Positions 27,648 to 38,629 of a stretch of DNA of 64,000 nt are shown in pieces. A program made the translations under genes and the position numbers. The notes below the pieces were generated by a model that was given only the letters and a program-made list of their open reading frames with translations, was not told where the DNA came from and made no database searches. Source of the DNA: Rhizophagus irregularis (lineage: Eukaryota; Glomeromycota; Glomeromycetes; Glomerales; Glomeraceae). The stretch's first letter is position 1. The number at the start of each line of letters is the position of its first letter. The stretch covers positions 2,914,001 through 2,978,000 of the forward strand of contig NC_089449.1 of assembly GCF_026210795.1 (NCBI RefSeq). Reading direction: 5' to 3'.

Positions 27648-29206
27648 ATGTCTACACAAAGATATTCAAGGACTCCTACTAATAATCAAACTTTTGAGGT
27701 ATAAATTTATTCATTTACTTTAAAAAAGGTTGAAAAATTAACATGTATGTAAATTTTTCTTTAATACAGCCTCAAAAAAGTTCTCCTACAAAACATTTCA
27801 CGTCTTCTGTACTACAAATCACGTCTCCTACACCACCTATACAGAGACAGCAACATGTAAATGTTCCTCATACAAAACCTAAACCAAACTACTTCCAACT
27901 TCCTTTTCTCGACAACGTAATAGAAAAAGTATACGAGTATCATAATCGGCAACAAGAAAGAAATACACCTTCATCTTCGGCACAATTATATGATCAACCA
28001 TATATACATAATGGAGATGTGATAGAACTTTATGGACCCTCTTGTGGAGGTAAAACTACAATATTATATCATGTTATCGTTACTACCATTATTCCTAAAT
28101 ATTGGACGCGTAATAAAGAAGATGACGAAGATGCAAGGATTGAATTGAATGGACTCGGTAAAGGAGTATTATTTTTTGATTTGGATGGTAGACATAATAT
28201 TAAAAGGTTATATACAATGATTATGTATTATTTAAGAAACAGGATTGAACAGATTGTAAAAGAACGAAATTCTCAAGAGGCTCAACAATATGACAAACAT
28301 CAACAATTACCAACTCCTTTATCATCTTTGTCATCGCAACTATCACAAGAAGAACTTTATAATATCGATTCGCTTCCAACAGAACAAGAACTTGATATGA
28401 TAGCAAGAAATTCATTGAAAAAACTTCATATTTTTCAGCCAAACATGTCAATTGAATACTTGGCAACATTACTTTCATTGCCAGAGTACATTAAAAAGAT
28501 TCAAGAGAAAGAAGGATATGAATTCAATTATTTAATGATTGATTCAATTAATTCATTTTATTGGCAGGATAAATCTGAAGAAATAGGAGAACAAGCAATT
28601 AATTCGGGAAATGATGTTGATTCAGATTCAGATAATGATGGGAGAGGAAATGAGAGCAACATTAATAATATTGAATTGGATAATTTTGAGGCCATAAATG
28701 AAGGAATTGATCCAACATCTTCACCACCAATGTACTATAATGGAAGACAATCTCATTCAAGGTCAAGTATTAATAGCCTTAATAGTAGCACATCAAATAA
28801 TCATAATTTTCAATATTATATAGTTCAAGCGCTACAAATATTGATTCAGTCGACTAATTTAATTATATTAGCAACAAATTGGGTGATATTTGGACCATCA
28901 GAACATAAGCAAAAAACGTTTTCCACAACAAATACAAATTTAAGAATCCCACAAGAACTAAATTACACAACAGTATTGTCACCATATTGGGATTCTTTAT
29001 TAAAATATAAATTTGTTATAGCAAAACAATTATTACCACAATATTCTGATGATATAATACCACAAGTGGTTGAGAAAGATGAGAATAGAAGGAATTTATT
29101 GAAAGAACCTTTATTTTTTGGAAGATTGATTTTACCTAGTTGTGATGAAAAATGTGGTGAAATCTTTTCATTCAAAATTTCTGAAAAAGGTATTATGTGT
29201 GATTAA
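27648..29206 (+). CDS. XRCC2: XRCC2-like RAD51 paralogue
   Basis: Two exons, 27648-27698 and 27770-29206, joined by a 71-base GT-AG intron in phase 0, give a protein of about 495 residues. It is a RecA/RAD51-fold ATPase of homologous recombination; XRCC2 works in the nucleus in the BCDX2 paralogue complex that assists RAD51. Walker A is GPSCGGKT at about residues 106-113, inside a stretch (GDVIELYGP, then TTILYHV) that matches XRCC2 more closely than other paralogues. It is followed by a VLFFDLDGRHN strand. Walker B is YLMID at about 271-275, followed by SINSFYW, again XRCC2-like. The protein is much longer than human XRCC2 (280 residues). The extra length is a Ser/Pro/Gln-rich N-terminus and two low-complexity insertions, one Gln/Ser-rich and one Asp/Asn/Ser-rich. 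The start was chosen because the short first exon splices cleanly in frame. The stop is followed by an AATAAA-like stretch. Confidence 0.92.
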
Positions 29207-29727
29207 ATAGATGTATCGATGGTTTTTAAATAAATTAATGTACTATTTGATACCCAATATAAATAAATATATTGTGGATCTGACAGTATCTCATATGATT
29301 CATATGATTCGAGGGTACCGTTTTAAGAAAAAAATTTATTTATTATATGCAACTACCATCTTTTCTGCATGAGTAATAAAAATAACGTTAAGCTAAAATT
29401 GCTTTAGTTAGAAAAATGTTGTGTTTTAAGCATGGGTTTATTACGTCATTATGCAAATTGAAATTCAAAACGTTTTCTTTTTTTTACCTCGTTTTTTCTT
29501 TTTTTATTTTATAAAAATAATCCCAATTTTATGTAATATAACTGTGTAATTTTATTTTTATTTAGTTGGTATGCGAGAATATTTTTCAGAAAAAAATTTG
29601 TCGTTTTTTTTTGTTAACTGTTACTGAACTAAATTATCGTTAAAGAAACGGGTTGTGTTCTTTAACACGTCGTTTAAGCTCGTATCGTGCTTAAAAATAA
29701 ATTTCGAAGGATTTAATATAACAAAAC
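29207..29727. promoter_or_regulatory. Spacer between XRCC2 and the F-BAR gene
   Basis: About 520 bases with no coding sequence. It must hold the XRCC2 3' end and the promoter and 5' UTR of the F-BAR gene. A short hairpin, TTTAAGC paired with GCTTAAA, sits about 35 bases before the F-BAR start codon. No defined factor site can be called. Confidence 0.4.
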
Positions 29728-32700
29728 ATGGAAATACAAAATGCACCAAATATGAGTTTAAGTTTAATTGACGGAGCTGGAGAAAGGGATTATGAAATAT
29801 TTTCGAACAATTTTTGGGTAAGTTAAATAGAACTGTTTATTTTTTCGATTTTACTCTTATAAAATTATTGTTTTTGTTGTATTAAATAATAGGGAAAAGA
29901 AGAAGCAGGATATGAAGTACTCACGTCAAGACTAAGGCAAGCTAAACAAACTTGTGAGGATGTTAGAAATATGTTTCATGAAAGGTATATTTATTGAGCT
30001 TAGCTATTCTTAAACAAATGAGTCAATATTTTCGAACTTAATTGATTAAATATATAACTTATTTGACTAGAGCGTTAATAGAAGAAGAGTATGCAAAGAG
30101 ATTAATGAGAATTTCCAAAATACCAATTGGGAAAGATGAGTCTGGGTATTATATTGAATCTTCTCTTTGTTAATAAACTTTTTTTTTGAAAATATTAACT
30201 GATTAGATAATATACTAAAGGACATTACGAGATGCATTGGAAGTGTGTAGGCAAGAATTGGAGGCAACAGCAAAAGAACATATAACATTATCACAGAAAA
30301 TCAGAACTGAACTTGAACAAGAAATAACACATTTTATAGCCAGACAAAAAGAAACCAGGAAATTGGTAAGAGATTAAACAAATTTAATGATTTTTTATTT
30401 TGTTTTATTTATTTATTTATTCATTATTAGCAACAAGCTATTGCGGAGAAAAGCTTGAGGAATAAGAGAGAACATGCAATATTAGTTCAAAAGGTAATTA
30501 GAATATTTCCGATATATTTTTAACATATATTAACCTTTTAAAACATTTAATTAGGCCAAAGAAAGGTATGAATCAGAATGTATAAAAATACAAGGACTAT
30601 TAGCTGGTAAAAATTCAATAATGGGAAAAGATTTAGAAAAGGTATGATGGGTTCCTAACTTTTTTTCTCGTAATGCTATATATAAAGCGTATGTTAATAA
30701 AATCATGTTTTGTGAAAATGGGATCGGATATAATATAGTTAAATTTGAAGATAGAGAAGGCGCAAATGTCAGCAAAAACAGCAGACCAAGAATATATGAA
30801 ATTAGTTAAGGATGCACAAGACATATCACAAAAATGGAATTATGATTGGAGAACAGCGTGTGATAAATTTCAAGATTTAGAAGAAGAGAGAGTCGACTCG
30901 TTAAAAACTTTTTTATGGACTTATGCAAATCTCATTTCAACGGTTTGTGTAGCAGATGATGAAGTAAGTTAATGTCGGTGTGTTAAGCGCAGTTAATTAT
31001 TGAATTGAGGAATTAACATTTATTATTTCATTTTCTCACAATAGTCTTGTGAGAGAATTAGAGTTTCGTTGGAACAGTGCAATGTTGAGAAAGACATACA
31101 AATATTTATTAAAGAGAGTGCAACAGGACCCGAAATGCCTGGTAAAATAGTAAAGTTTTTTTTTTTTTTAATTTTAAACCAATTTTTGTTTTAACTAACT
31201 TTCCTGCTCTGATTTTGACAGAACCACCAATTTATGTTAATTTCTACGCAGGACCAAAAGAGGATGAAGTAAGGTATAAGGTAGCATCATTTGATAGAGT
31301 ACCAGCATATATAGACGGAAATACAACAACGGCACTAGATCCACTTTCATTACATGAGTATCATTCAGCGCAAAATATTAATTCTAATGGTAATGGTTAT
31401 CACACAAGAAACGGTTCAGAAGATTATAATAGTATGAATAAAGAAAGAGCGCAATTATATGCTAATACAACATTAAATACCATAAATAATAACTATAATA
31501 ATAAAAGTGAGGGAGAAGGAATTGAACAAATCGAAGAAGATCCTGTTGATCCCAGGGCAAAACAAATGTTATCAATTGGGGACAATGTATTTGAAGTAGA
31601 AACTGATGGTAAACCAGTAGAAAAAGATGAAATAGCACAAGCATTAGCGAATATGCAATTAACTGATGGAAATAATAATATTGTTGATAATGATAATCTA
31701 TTAAAATTTCATTCAACTGGCGGAAGTATTTCAGGAGGAGGAAATAATCCGATAAATGTTAATGGAGGTGGATCAAACAGGAGGCCTTTACCGGTTAATT
31801 TTGTTACTGATAAACCACAGCCTCTACTTCCAAGCGATCAAACTATTATCCAACAGCAGCAACAGCAACAACAGCAACAACAGCAACAACAGCAGCAACA
31901 GCAGCAACAGCAGATAAGTAATATACCTCATCATCAACACAATAATTCACAAACTCGAATACAATTTAATCAATACCAATTAAATGGCAATAATTCACCA
32001 ACTCCCACTACAATCGCCAATAGTAGTGGTATAAATATAAATGGACCGGGAGACTTAAGACGACAATCTTCGGATTCCAATAATAATGGACCTATTTCTT
32101 CACAACAACAACAAATTTCTCAAAATATGAACATGAGACCATCATCTCAACCTCAGTCCAATCGAAATAGTCAGCAACAACAGGGTCCTGGTGATATTAG
32201 AAGATTGTCTAATACAAATTCTTCTTCGCCAACACTTACACAGGTACCTCAACAAGGTGGATATCAACAACAACAAATACAAGGACAAATGATCTCACAA
32301 GATCAAATTCCCACTCAAGGAAATAACAATAATAATAATAATAACAGCAGCAATTTAAACAGATCAGATACTTTACGTACTACTTCCACTAATAGTAGTA
32401 ATAATTCTTTAGGTATACAATTAGATGTACTTGGTCGCGTTAAACAAGATGATTTAGCTGAGAGTTTTGTAATTAATGGCGGTAGACTACCACCTGAATC
32501 TGCTAGATTTCAAATGAATTCGCAAGGTATCCCTCAAGGTGTACAACAGCAAATATCTTCTCAAGGTCAAATTTCTCCACAAGGACAACAAGTATATCAA
32601 CATAATAATTATAATTTACCAATAAATCAGTCTTCATTTCGTGGTCAACCTCAGCAGGTTGTTAGGCAGCAACAAATTATTTCTCCACAAATTCAGCAAC

Positions 32701-33430
32701 AAGTTCAGCAACAACAACTGAATAGAAGTAATACTCTTAATTCAAATTCCACTTTGACTAGTGCTTTTCATCATCAACAACAACAAGGTAACCCAAGAAC
32801 TACTTTACAAGGCTCTGTTAGTGTTCAACAACAACAGCAGCCACTTGTTGGAGGTCAACTTGCTGGACAACCTCAGCATCAACTTAATTTTCAGGATCAA
32901 AATTTCTATACTGGTCCTATAATGGCTCAAGCTCAATATCAAAGACCTCCTGTTGGTGGTGGCGCAAATGTTCAAGGGTTCCAACAAATACAACAAGTAC
33001 CTCAGCAGCATCACCTACACAGACAATTACCTCAATTTGGCTTACAACAATCACTTCAACCAATGGCGAGAGGAATTCAATTACAATATGGTCACCAACC
33101 AATTTTACAAAGATCTATTATTCCTATAGACAATCGACAGCGTACTGAAGATGGTAAACCAATTGAATTCTATGGTACGTATAACCTTACAAATAATGTT
33201 ACTTCAATTTCACCTAAAATATGCATTAAAAATTTTTACTTATTAATAATGTAGTTAAAGCATTATATGATTATCAAAAAACTATACCCGAAGAAATTTC
33301 ATTTACTGCTAACGATGTTATAGCTGTTTTAAATACCCATAGTGATGGTTGGTGGGAAGGAGAGATATTAGATGAAACGAGAAGAAATAGAGGTTTGTTC
33401 CCAAGTAATTATACCGAAATCTTACGGTAA
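29728..33430 (+). CDS. F-BAR and SH3 protein of the Cdc15/Imp2/Hof1 type
   Basis: Ten exons: 29728-29817, 29893-29984, 30071-30145, 30221-30365, 30431-30493, 30555-30641, 30739-30963, 31045-31141, 31222-33174 and 33255-33430. All joins keep frame and give 1000 residues. Residues about 15-275 form an F-BAR domain: NNFWGKEEAGYEVL at the start, then long charged helices with ALIEEEYAKRL. The last ~58 residues are an SH3 domain, with ALYDY, GWWEGE and GLFPSNY all present. This architecture is that of fungal PCH proteins, which bind membrane at the division site and recruit actin-ring and septum factors. Between the domains lies about 650 residues of Gln/Asn/Ser-rich sequence, almost all in exon 9, including an uninterrupted run of 21 glutamines encoded at 31851-31913 by mixed CAA/CAG codons. 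Whether it is closer to Cdc15, Imp2 or Hof1 cannot be settled by eye. Confidence 0.93.
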
Positions 33431-33864
33431 ATTATTTTATATGAAATACTTAAAATAAGTAGAGAAAAATTGCGATTGAATTAATGTTTATATAGAATTA
33501 TATTTTTGTACAATTATTTAATATTATTTTTATTTAGCAGTTAGTAATAAACTTTGTGTAAATACTTTGATAAGGTTAAAATGTCTAATTTAATTAATTA
33601 TTAAACGATTATAAGTTAGTCTGTTATGGATGATATTAATTTTTTTTTTAGATAGTGGGATAACATTTGATTAAAGCTTTGATGAAATAGTAAAATAGAA
33701 AATATATTTTTTTAATGTACTTTATATCGATTACCACTAGATTCATAATGGTTGCATTCATAATGGTTACTTCTTTAGCAAATTTTTACTTCGATGCCAA
33801 TCCTTTCCTGTTAAGTATTTGGAGATAATCTCATTCTTTCCAAATTTTATTTTCCACCATAATT
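33431..33864. other. Spacer between F-BAR and scramblase genes
   Basis: About 430 bases without coding sequence, holding the 3' end of the F-BAR gene and the promoter of the next. A direct repeat of TTCATAATGGTT occurs near 33740-33768. I recognise no other motif. Confidence 0.5.
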
Positions 33865-35275
33865 ATGTGGACAAGCAGACAATATCGTTCGAAAAGTTTT
33901 GCAAATTCTTTCAATAACGTAAATAAATTTCTCGTTAATGATTTTTCTTTTGCATTTTACAAATGTAATAAAGATTTAAGTTTATACCAATATTTTACAT
34001 CTTTACGACGACAAAATTTAAAAGGTAAGCACATTGATAAACTCGAAGACAAATTATATTCACGATTTCAGAACTTTTTGTTTACCGAACTTCAAGGACC
34101 GGGAGTTAGCCGCATTAATAGAATTAATGCAAACAATTATATTGAAAAGCTCTCTAGAAAAAGAGAACAAAAGGATGCATCTTCTGAATATAATAAAATA
34201 CAACCGGATATTATCCAAAAATCCTTTGGAGTTCTAAATTATTCTCATCCAGCGGCGTCAATTTTACAAAACTCGGCTCTAGCAGTAGCTCGACAATTAG
34301 AAATGCTTAATGTCTTTTTGGTAATTTTGATGTATTTGTTTGAAGCATTGAAGTTTTTAAAATTAACCATTAATTTCTAATGTAAATATTAAAACGAAGG
34401 GATTTGAACAAGCAAATAAATATGCTATCCTTGATCCCAACGGAAATCACGTAGGGTATATTGTTGAAGAGGAATCTTTTGCTTCAACTATTTTGAGACA
34501 ACTGTTTAGAACACACCGAAAGTTTAATGCCATGATTATGGACTTGGATGGTCAATTGATTTTGAAGATTAGAAGACCATTTGCGTGGATCAATTCTCGT
34601 ATATTTATCAGTACTAACGATGAATACTTAATCGGAGAAGTCCATCAACAATGGCATCTATGGCGAAGACGATATAATTTGTTTATCAAGTAAATATAGC
34701 ATATTTAAGTCACTTTTAACAATAGAGAAGTTAGTATTGTTAAGGAGGTTTCCTGAGAAGGAAAAGGGGTCATTAATAATAATTTATATTTTGATTCTCA
34801 AGTCAAAAACAGTTCGCAAGGATTGATGCTGGTTTCTTATCATGGGACTTCAACATTGAAGATGAACTCGGTGATGTTCTCGGAAGTGTTAATCGTAATT
34901 TTTCAGGTTTTGCTAGAGAGGTAATTGATTTTTTTCCCGTCTAAATTGCAAATTCATTATATTTTTATTTCATTATTTTACTAATGAATCATTCAAGATT
35001 TTTACCGATACAGGACAATATGTAATAAGAATGGATTCTGCACAAAGCAGTTCTAAACATTTGTCATTGGATGAACGTGCTGTTATATTAGCAGCTGCTG
35101 TTTCTATAGACTTTGATTATTTTTCAAGACATTCTGGGCATGGGGGGTTCGTATAATGAATTGTTTTAACATACATTGATCAAAAGGCTGCTAAATTATT
35201 TTATTTATATTTATTAGATTTTTGCATCATTTTCCTTTTATTACTGGAGATGAAAATGGCGATTATGATGATTAG
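33865..35275 (+). CDS. AIM25: Aim25-like phospholipid scramblase family protein
   Basis: Five exons: 33865-34320, 34400-34689, 34803-34920, 34998-35146 and 35218-35275, giving 356 residues. The family signature is strong from residue ~125 on: NYSHPAASILQNS, ARQLEMLNVFLGFEQANKYA, RTHRKFNA, then RRPFAWINSR and the highly conserved GEVHQQWHLWRRRYNLF, followed by FARIDAGFLSWDF. This is the scramblase fold; the yeast member Aim25 is mitochondrial, and the human PLSCR family moves phospholipids between bilayer leaflets. The N-terminus (WTSRQYRSKSFANSFNN) is basic and hydroxylated, compatible with mitochondrial import, which is an inference. The protein ends in an acidic tail (GDENGDYDD). The first 110 residues are poorly conserved, so the start and exon 1 structure are the least certain part. 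Confidence 0.9.
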
Positions 35276-35512
35276 GATGATCGAATATTAGCATTATTAT
35301 TATATTACAAATAAAGTTAGATTTAAATATTCGAAGTTTATTGTGCCAGTGTTGTTTGAAAAGTTTTTAGGCCCCCCTAGGGAGCAACTAAACAAATCAT
35401 TAATTCTTGCCTATGTATATTTGCTTTACAAAAAGATATTTCATTGTCAGTCATACTATACGAGATATGACAAATCTGAAGTAGCCACAACCGGAAAATT
35501 CACTTAATCGCG

Positions 35513-36058
35513 ATGTTTCTGCCAATCGTCTTGGCACTAATTTTTCCACAAAATTTTAAAATTTATATGGCCATGCTCGTTTTCGGTTTAACTAAACGTT
35601 TGCCTACCAGCGGTAGTTGTATCTCAAATACACTTAGAACTGGTCGTGTCGCTCGTTATATGACACAAGTTACTGGTGAAAAGACCTTTTTCAATCGGAA
35701 ACGAGAACTTACTGAGTTTGAAAAAGCATTTAGTGGTGATCCGGAGCTTCATGTCGTTCTAGGTCCTCCTAGTTCTGGGAAAACTTCCCTGATTCGTGAG
35801 GTAACGACTAGAGGCAATTTCAAACCTCTTTTTCTAGACTGTCGTTTGGGAGAAGTTTGATTCTCTATAATTCTATTTCCATGCAATTCAAAACATTCTT
35901 CGAAAATCGAAGAAAACTCCTGAGAGAAATTTTATCAGAAATGGAAATCAATGCCAAAATTCCTTATTTTTTCGAGTTAAACTTTTAAGCTATTTGATAA
36001 GAAAGAAAGAGAAATTACTTCTAGTAATTTTAACCATGCTATATTTTTTTTATTTTAG
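35513..36058 (+). pseudogene. Broken fragment of a P-loop ATPase
   Basis: An ATG at 35513 opens a 115-codon frame with FFNRKRELTEFEKAF, then a Walker A motif GPPSSGKTSLIRE and FKPLFLDCRLGE. This resembles the N-terminus of an archaeal-type ATPase domain (PF01637-like, STAND-related). The frame stops at 35858-35860. Recognisable continuation (LYNSISMQFKTFFENRRKLLREILSEME-like sequence) goes on in another frame to about 35988, then in a third (KLFDKKEREITSS) to about 36058, where homology seems to end. No Walker B or sensor region is present. I read this as a truncated host gene copy with two frame breaks, not an active gene. It sits between the scramblase gene and uS11m and does not appear in the uS11m copies further right. 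Confidence 0.7.
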
Positions 36059-36192
36059 GGCTCTTTTTAGTACGTGAGTCAGATGATCGACATATGAATT
36101 TAGTGCAACGGTTACAACGATCACATGCATTTAATAGTAATTTAGGGTCTTTAATTTCGGTCCAAATCCAATAATCAGCTATCTTTTTTAAC
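36059..36192 (+). promoter_or_regulatory. 5' flank of uS11m (also copied at 51023-51152)
   Basis: These roughly 130 bases directly precede the uS11m start codon and should hold its 5' UTR and core promoter. The same stretch, inverted, flanks the degenerate uS11m copy at 50320-51152, so it travelled with that copy. No defined factor site can be called. Confidence 0.5.
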
Positions 36193-37071
36193 ATGTTATC
36201 AATTTTTAAAAATACTTTAAACAATTTTATTCCTAAAAAATTGGTTTCATCTAATTTATATTCGTTATATTTATATCGTAATTTGTCGAATTCTTTTCAA
36301 AAACGTTTATTAACATCATCATCCTCATCGAATAATGATAAAAATAATGATGAAAATAAAATAGAGGATAAAATAGAGGAAAAGAAAGAAATCGACGAAA
36401 TTGACAAGAATGAATTTAATCAAGAGAATAATGATGGATCAAAATATCAACCAAGTATTGATGATATATTAGGTCTTTTTAGTTCAAACCAACCAACAAC
36501 AACAACAACATCATCATCCATTTTTAAACAAGAACAAGAATCTTCATCATCAAAAGATAAAGAAGAGATGGATAATTTTTTATTTAATTTTTCATCAAAT
36601 GAACCCAAAAAATCTTTATCACAAACTATTTCATCAACAACATCATCATCATCTTCAACATCATCTTCAAATAATGAGATAGCAAAACTTTTATCAGATT
36701 TTTTAGTTCCAACGGAAGAAAATTATATTCTTCATATTCATGCATCATATAATAATACTATAGTAACATTAACAAATTCTCATGGTAATATTTTAATAAC
36801 TAAATCAGGAGGTAGTGTTGGATTTAAAAAATCTCAAAGAGGTGGTTATGAAGCTGCTCATCAAGCTGCTATTGGTGTTATACAAAAAATTAAAGAAAAA
36901 AATTTAAATGTTAAAAATGTTGAAATTTGTATAAATGGATTTGGTCCTGGTAGAGATGCTGCTTTTAAGGCTATAGCTAATGTAGAGAATCAATGGAATG
37001 TTAGACGAATTACTGATACTACTCCTTTACCTTTTAATGGATGTAGACCAAGAAAACTTAGAAGATTATAA
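36193..37071 (+). CDS. MRPS11: Mitochondrial small-subunit ribosomal protein uS11m
   Basis: A single-exon gene of 292 residues. Residues 177-292 are a complete S11 domain: YILHIHASYNNTIVTLTN, GGSVGFKKSQRGG, AAHQAA, GFGPGRDAAFKAI and the basic C-terminal CRPRKLRRL, the part of S11 that touches 16S-like rRNA in the platform of the small subunit. The N-terminus has an import-type leader (LSIFKNTLNNFIPKKL, then YRNLSNSFQKRLL). It is followed by about 130 residues of Ser/Asn/Glu-rich low-complexity sequence that bacterial S11 lacks and that is long even for fungal mitochondrial forms. The gene converges on the twin-CX9C gene, leaving about 215 bases between the two stop codons. Three broken copies lie at 49.1-56.5 kb on the opposite strand. 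Confidence 0.95.
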   Translation: MLSIFKNTLNNFIPKKLVSSNLYSLYLYRNLSNSFQKRLLTSSSSSNNDKNNDENKIEDKIEEKKEIDEIDKNEFNQENNDGSKYQPSIDDILGLFSSNQPTTTTTSSSIFKQEQESSSSKDKEEMDNFLFNFSSNEPKKSLSQTISSTTSSSSSTSSSNNEIAKLLSDFLVPTEENYILHIHASYNNTIVTLTNSHGNILITKSGGSVGFKKSQRGGYEAAHQAAIGVIQKIKEKNLNVKNVEICINGFGPGRDAAFKAIANVENQWNVRRITDTTPLPFNGCRPRKLRRL

Positions 37072-37287
37072 TATAAACAAAATGAGTGTGAATTGGTGTA
37101 AATTGGTATGAATTAAATAAAATAAATTATCTTAATTTCTTTATTTTTTTAAAAAAATAAATTAAATAAGTGGAGTTTATTTATTAGTTTATTGTTCCAA
37201 ATGTTATAAAACAAATACAATATCGATATCTTTTCATAATAAATCTTTAATTATTTTACTGTACATAGTAATTAAAAAAAAAATATT

Positions 37288-38117
37288 TTATGATTGCTCT
37301 TCTTTATCAAGTTTAGAAATATTATACAAGTCTGCTTCATATAAAATTTCGTCATTTTCTGCTAAACTTTTGCCTGGAGAAGCATATCCACTATCTTGTA
37401 AAAATTTCTATACAAAAATATCCAAGAAAATTCAAATAAGAAATTCATTCAGATGAGAAATTCAAGATGAAAAATTCAAATGAGAAATATTCAAAAATTT
37501 CAAAAATAACTCGAATTATTTTTACTTACTTTTTGATCTTCCATACAATCCCAAAATTTTCTTCTCGCTTTTATACATAAACTAGCTTTATCAAATATTC
37601 CACCAAAAGACATACATTCTTGTAATTTTATATGTAATTCAGAACAATTTATTAATGCACCATTCCATATCTCTTTTTTTTGATTAAAATAATCAGTACT
37701 TATTTCTGATATTTTAAGTTTTTGTGCTAATGATTGTTTCTTATTATCATCAGATGTTAATGATGGTGATGGTGATGATGATGATAATGATGACTCATTG
37801 TTATTATTTTCATCTTTAAAAGGTCGATTTGAAAATATATCAGGGTTTACAGTAGGAGATTTTAATAATTCGGACAATGAAACAGATGATGATTTTGTTG
37901 TTTCTCCTTGTGTTTCATGTTCTTTTTCTGAACTAGTTGTCGTCGTCGTGTTTGTTGGTAATGAATCCTTAATTGAATTATCATTTGGATCATAAGTAGG
38001 TTGTGATGATTTTAAAAAATCACCTAAATATGTATTTATATCTTTAATATAATTATCTATAAAATCTTTTGTTGTATCATCATTATTTGAAGTTTCAGAA
38101 TTTTGTGAAGTCGGCAT
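37288..38117 (-). CDS. Twin-CX9C (CHCH) protein
   Basis: Two exons, 38117-37530 and 37407-37288, with a 122-base GT-AG intron in phase 0, give about 235 residues. The conserved part is near residues 150-205: cysteines at 158, 168, 181 and 191 make two CX9C pairs (CSELHIKLQEC and CIKARRKFWDC) separated by MSFGGIFDKASL. Such helical hairpins are oxidised by the Mia40/Erv1 pathway in the mitochondrial intermembrane space, and many members help to assemble respiratory complexes. The SFGG linker and FWDC end recall the EMI1/DUF3128 group, but I cannot be sure of the subfamily. The first ~145 residues are Ser/Thr/Asn/Asp-rich and look disordered, which is unusual for proteins that are normally about 100 residues. 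Confidence 0.82.
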
Positions 38118-38629
38118 GTTGATTATAAAAAAAAAAAAATTTTTTTTTTAGGATGATAAGATTATGTTGATCAGGATTAATTAGAATTAATTTAAAAATT
38201 CGTTGCAACACAAACGTTGATAAATTTACCAATCATCAATTAAAAAAAAAAAAATCCACTTAAAAGAAATTTGGTAAAAACCGATAATATCATATGATTC
38301 ACACAAAAAATTATTTTTTTCTCACACACGCCCCTCAAATAATAACTTTTTATTTTATTATTATTATTATTTTACAAAAAAGAAATAATAATTATTTAAT
38401 TATAATATATATATAATTTTTTTTTGTTTTTTTTTCTCCCTTCTAAATATATACCCTTTTGTTCTTTTTTTCTTTTGTTTTTTTTCTTTTTAGAAAAAAA
38501 AAAGAAAAAAAATCGAATAAAAATGAATTGAGAAATTAAAAATAGGTAATGGTGCATAAAAGGTACAAAATATAAATAGATTTTCTACCCATGCACAAAA
38601 AAACAAAAACAAATACGAATCAATTAATG
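38118..38629. other. Spacer between twin-CX9C and TMBIM genes
   Basis: About 510 bases holding the promoter of the twin-CX9C gene and the 3' end of the TMBIM gene, both on the minus strand. It is dominated by A and T runs. A pyrimidine-rich tract at about 38410-38490 reads as a purine tract on the minus strand. No gene is seen. Confidence 0.5.

Noticed and set aside
34025-34071. An intron-like GTAAGC...TTCAG segment near the start of the Aim25-like gene
   Set aside because: At 47 bases its removal would shift the frame and meet a stop within about a dozen codons, whereas reading through keeps one open frame into the conserved scramblase domain.
35850-35990. Programmed frameshifting in the ATPase fragment
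   Set aside because: At least two frame changes are needed and the domain is truncated before Walker B, so decay explains it better.
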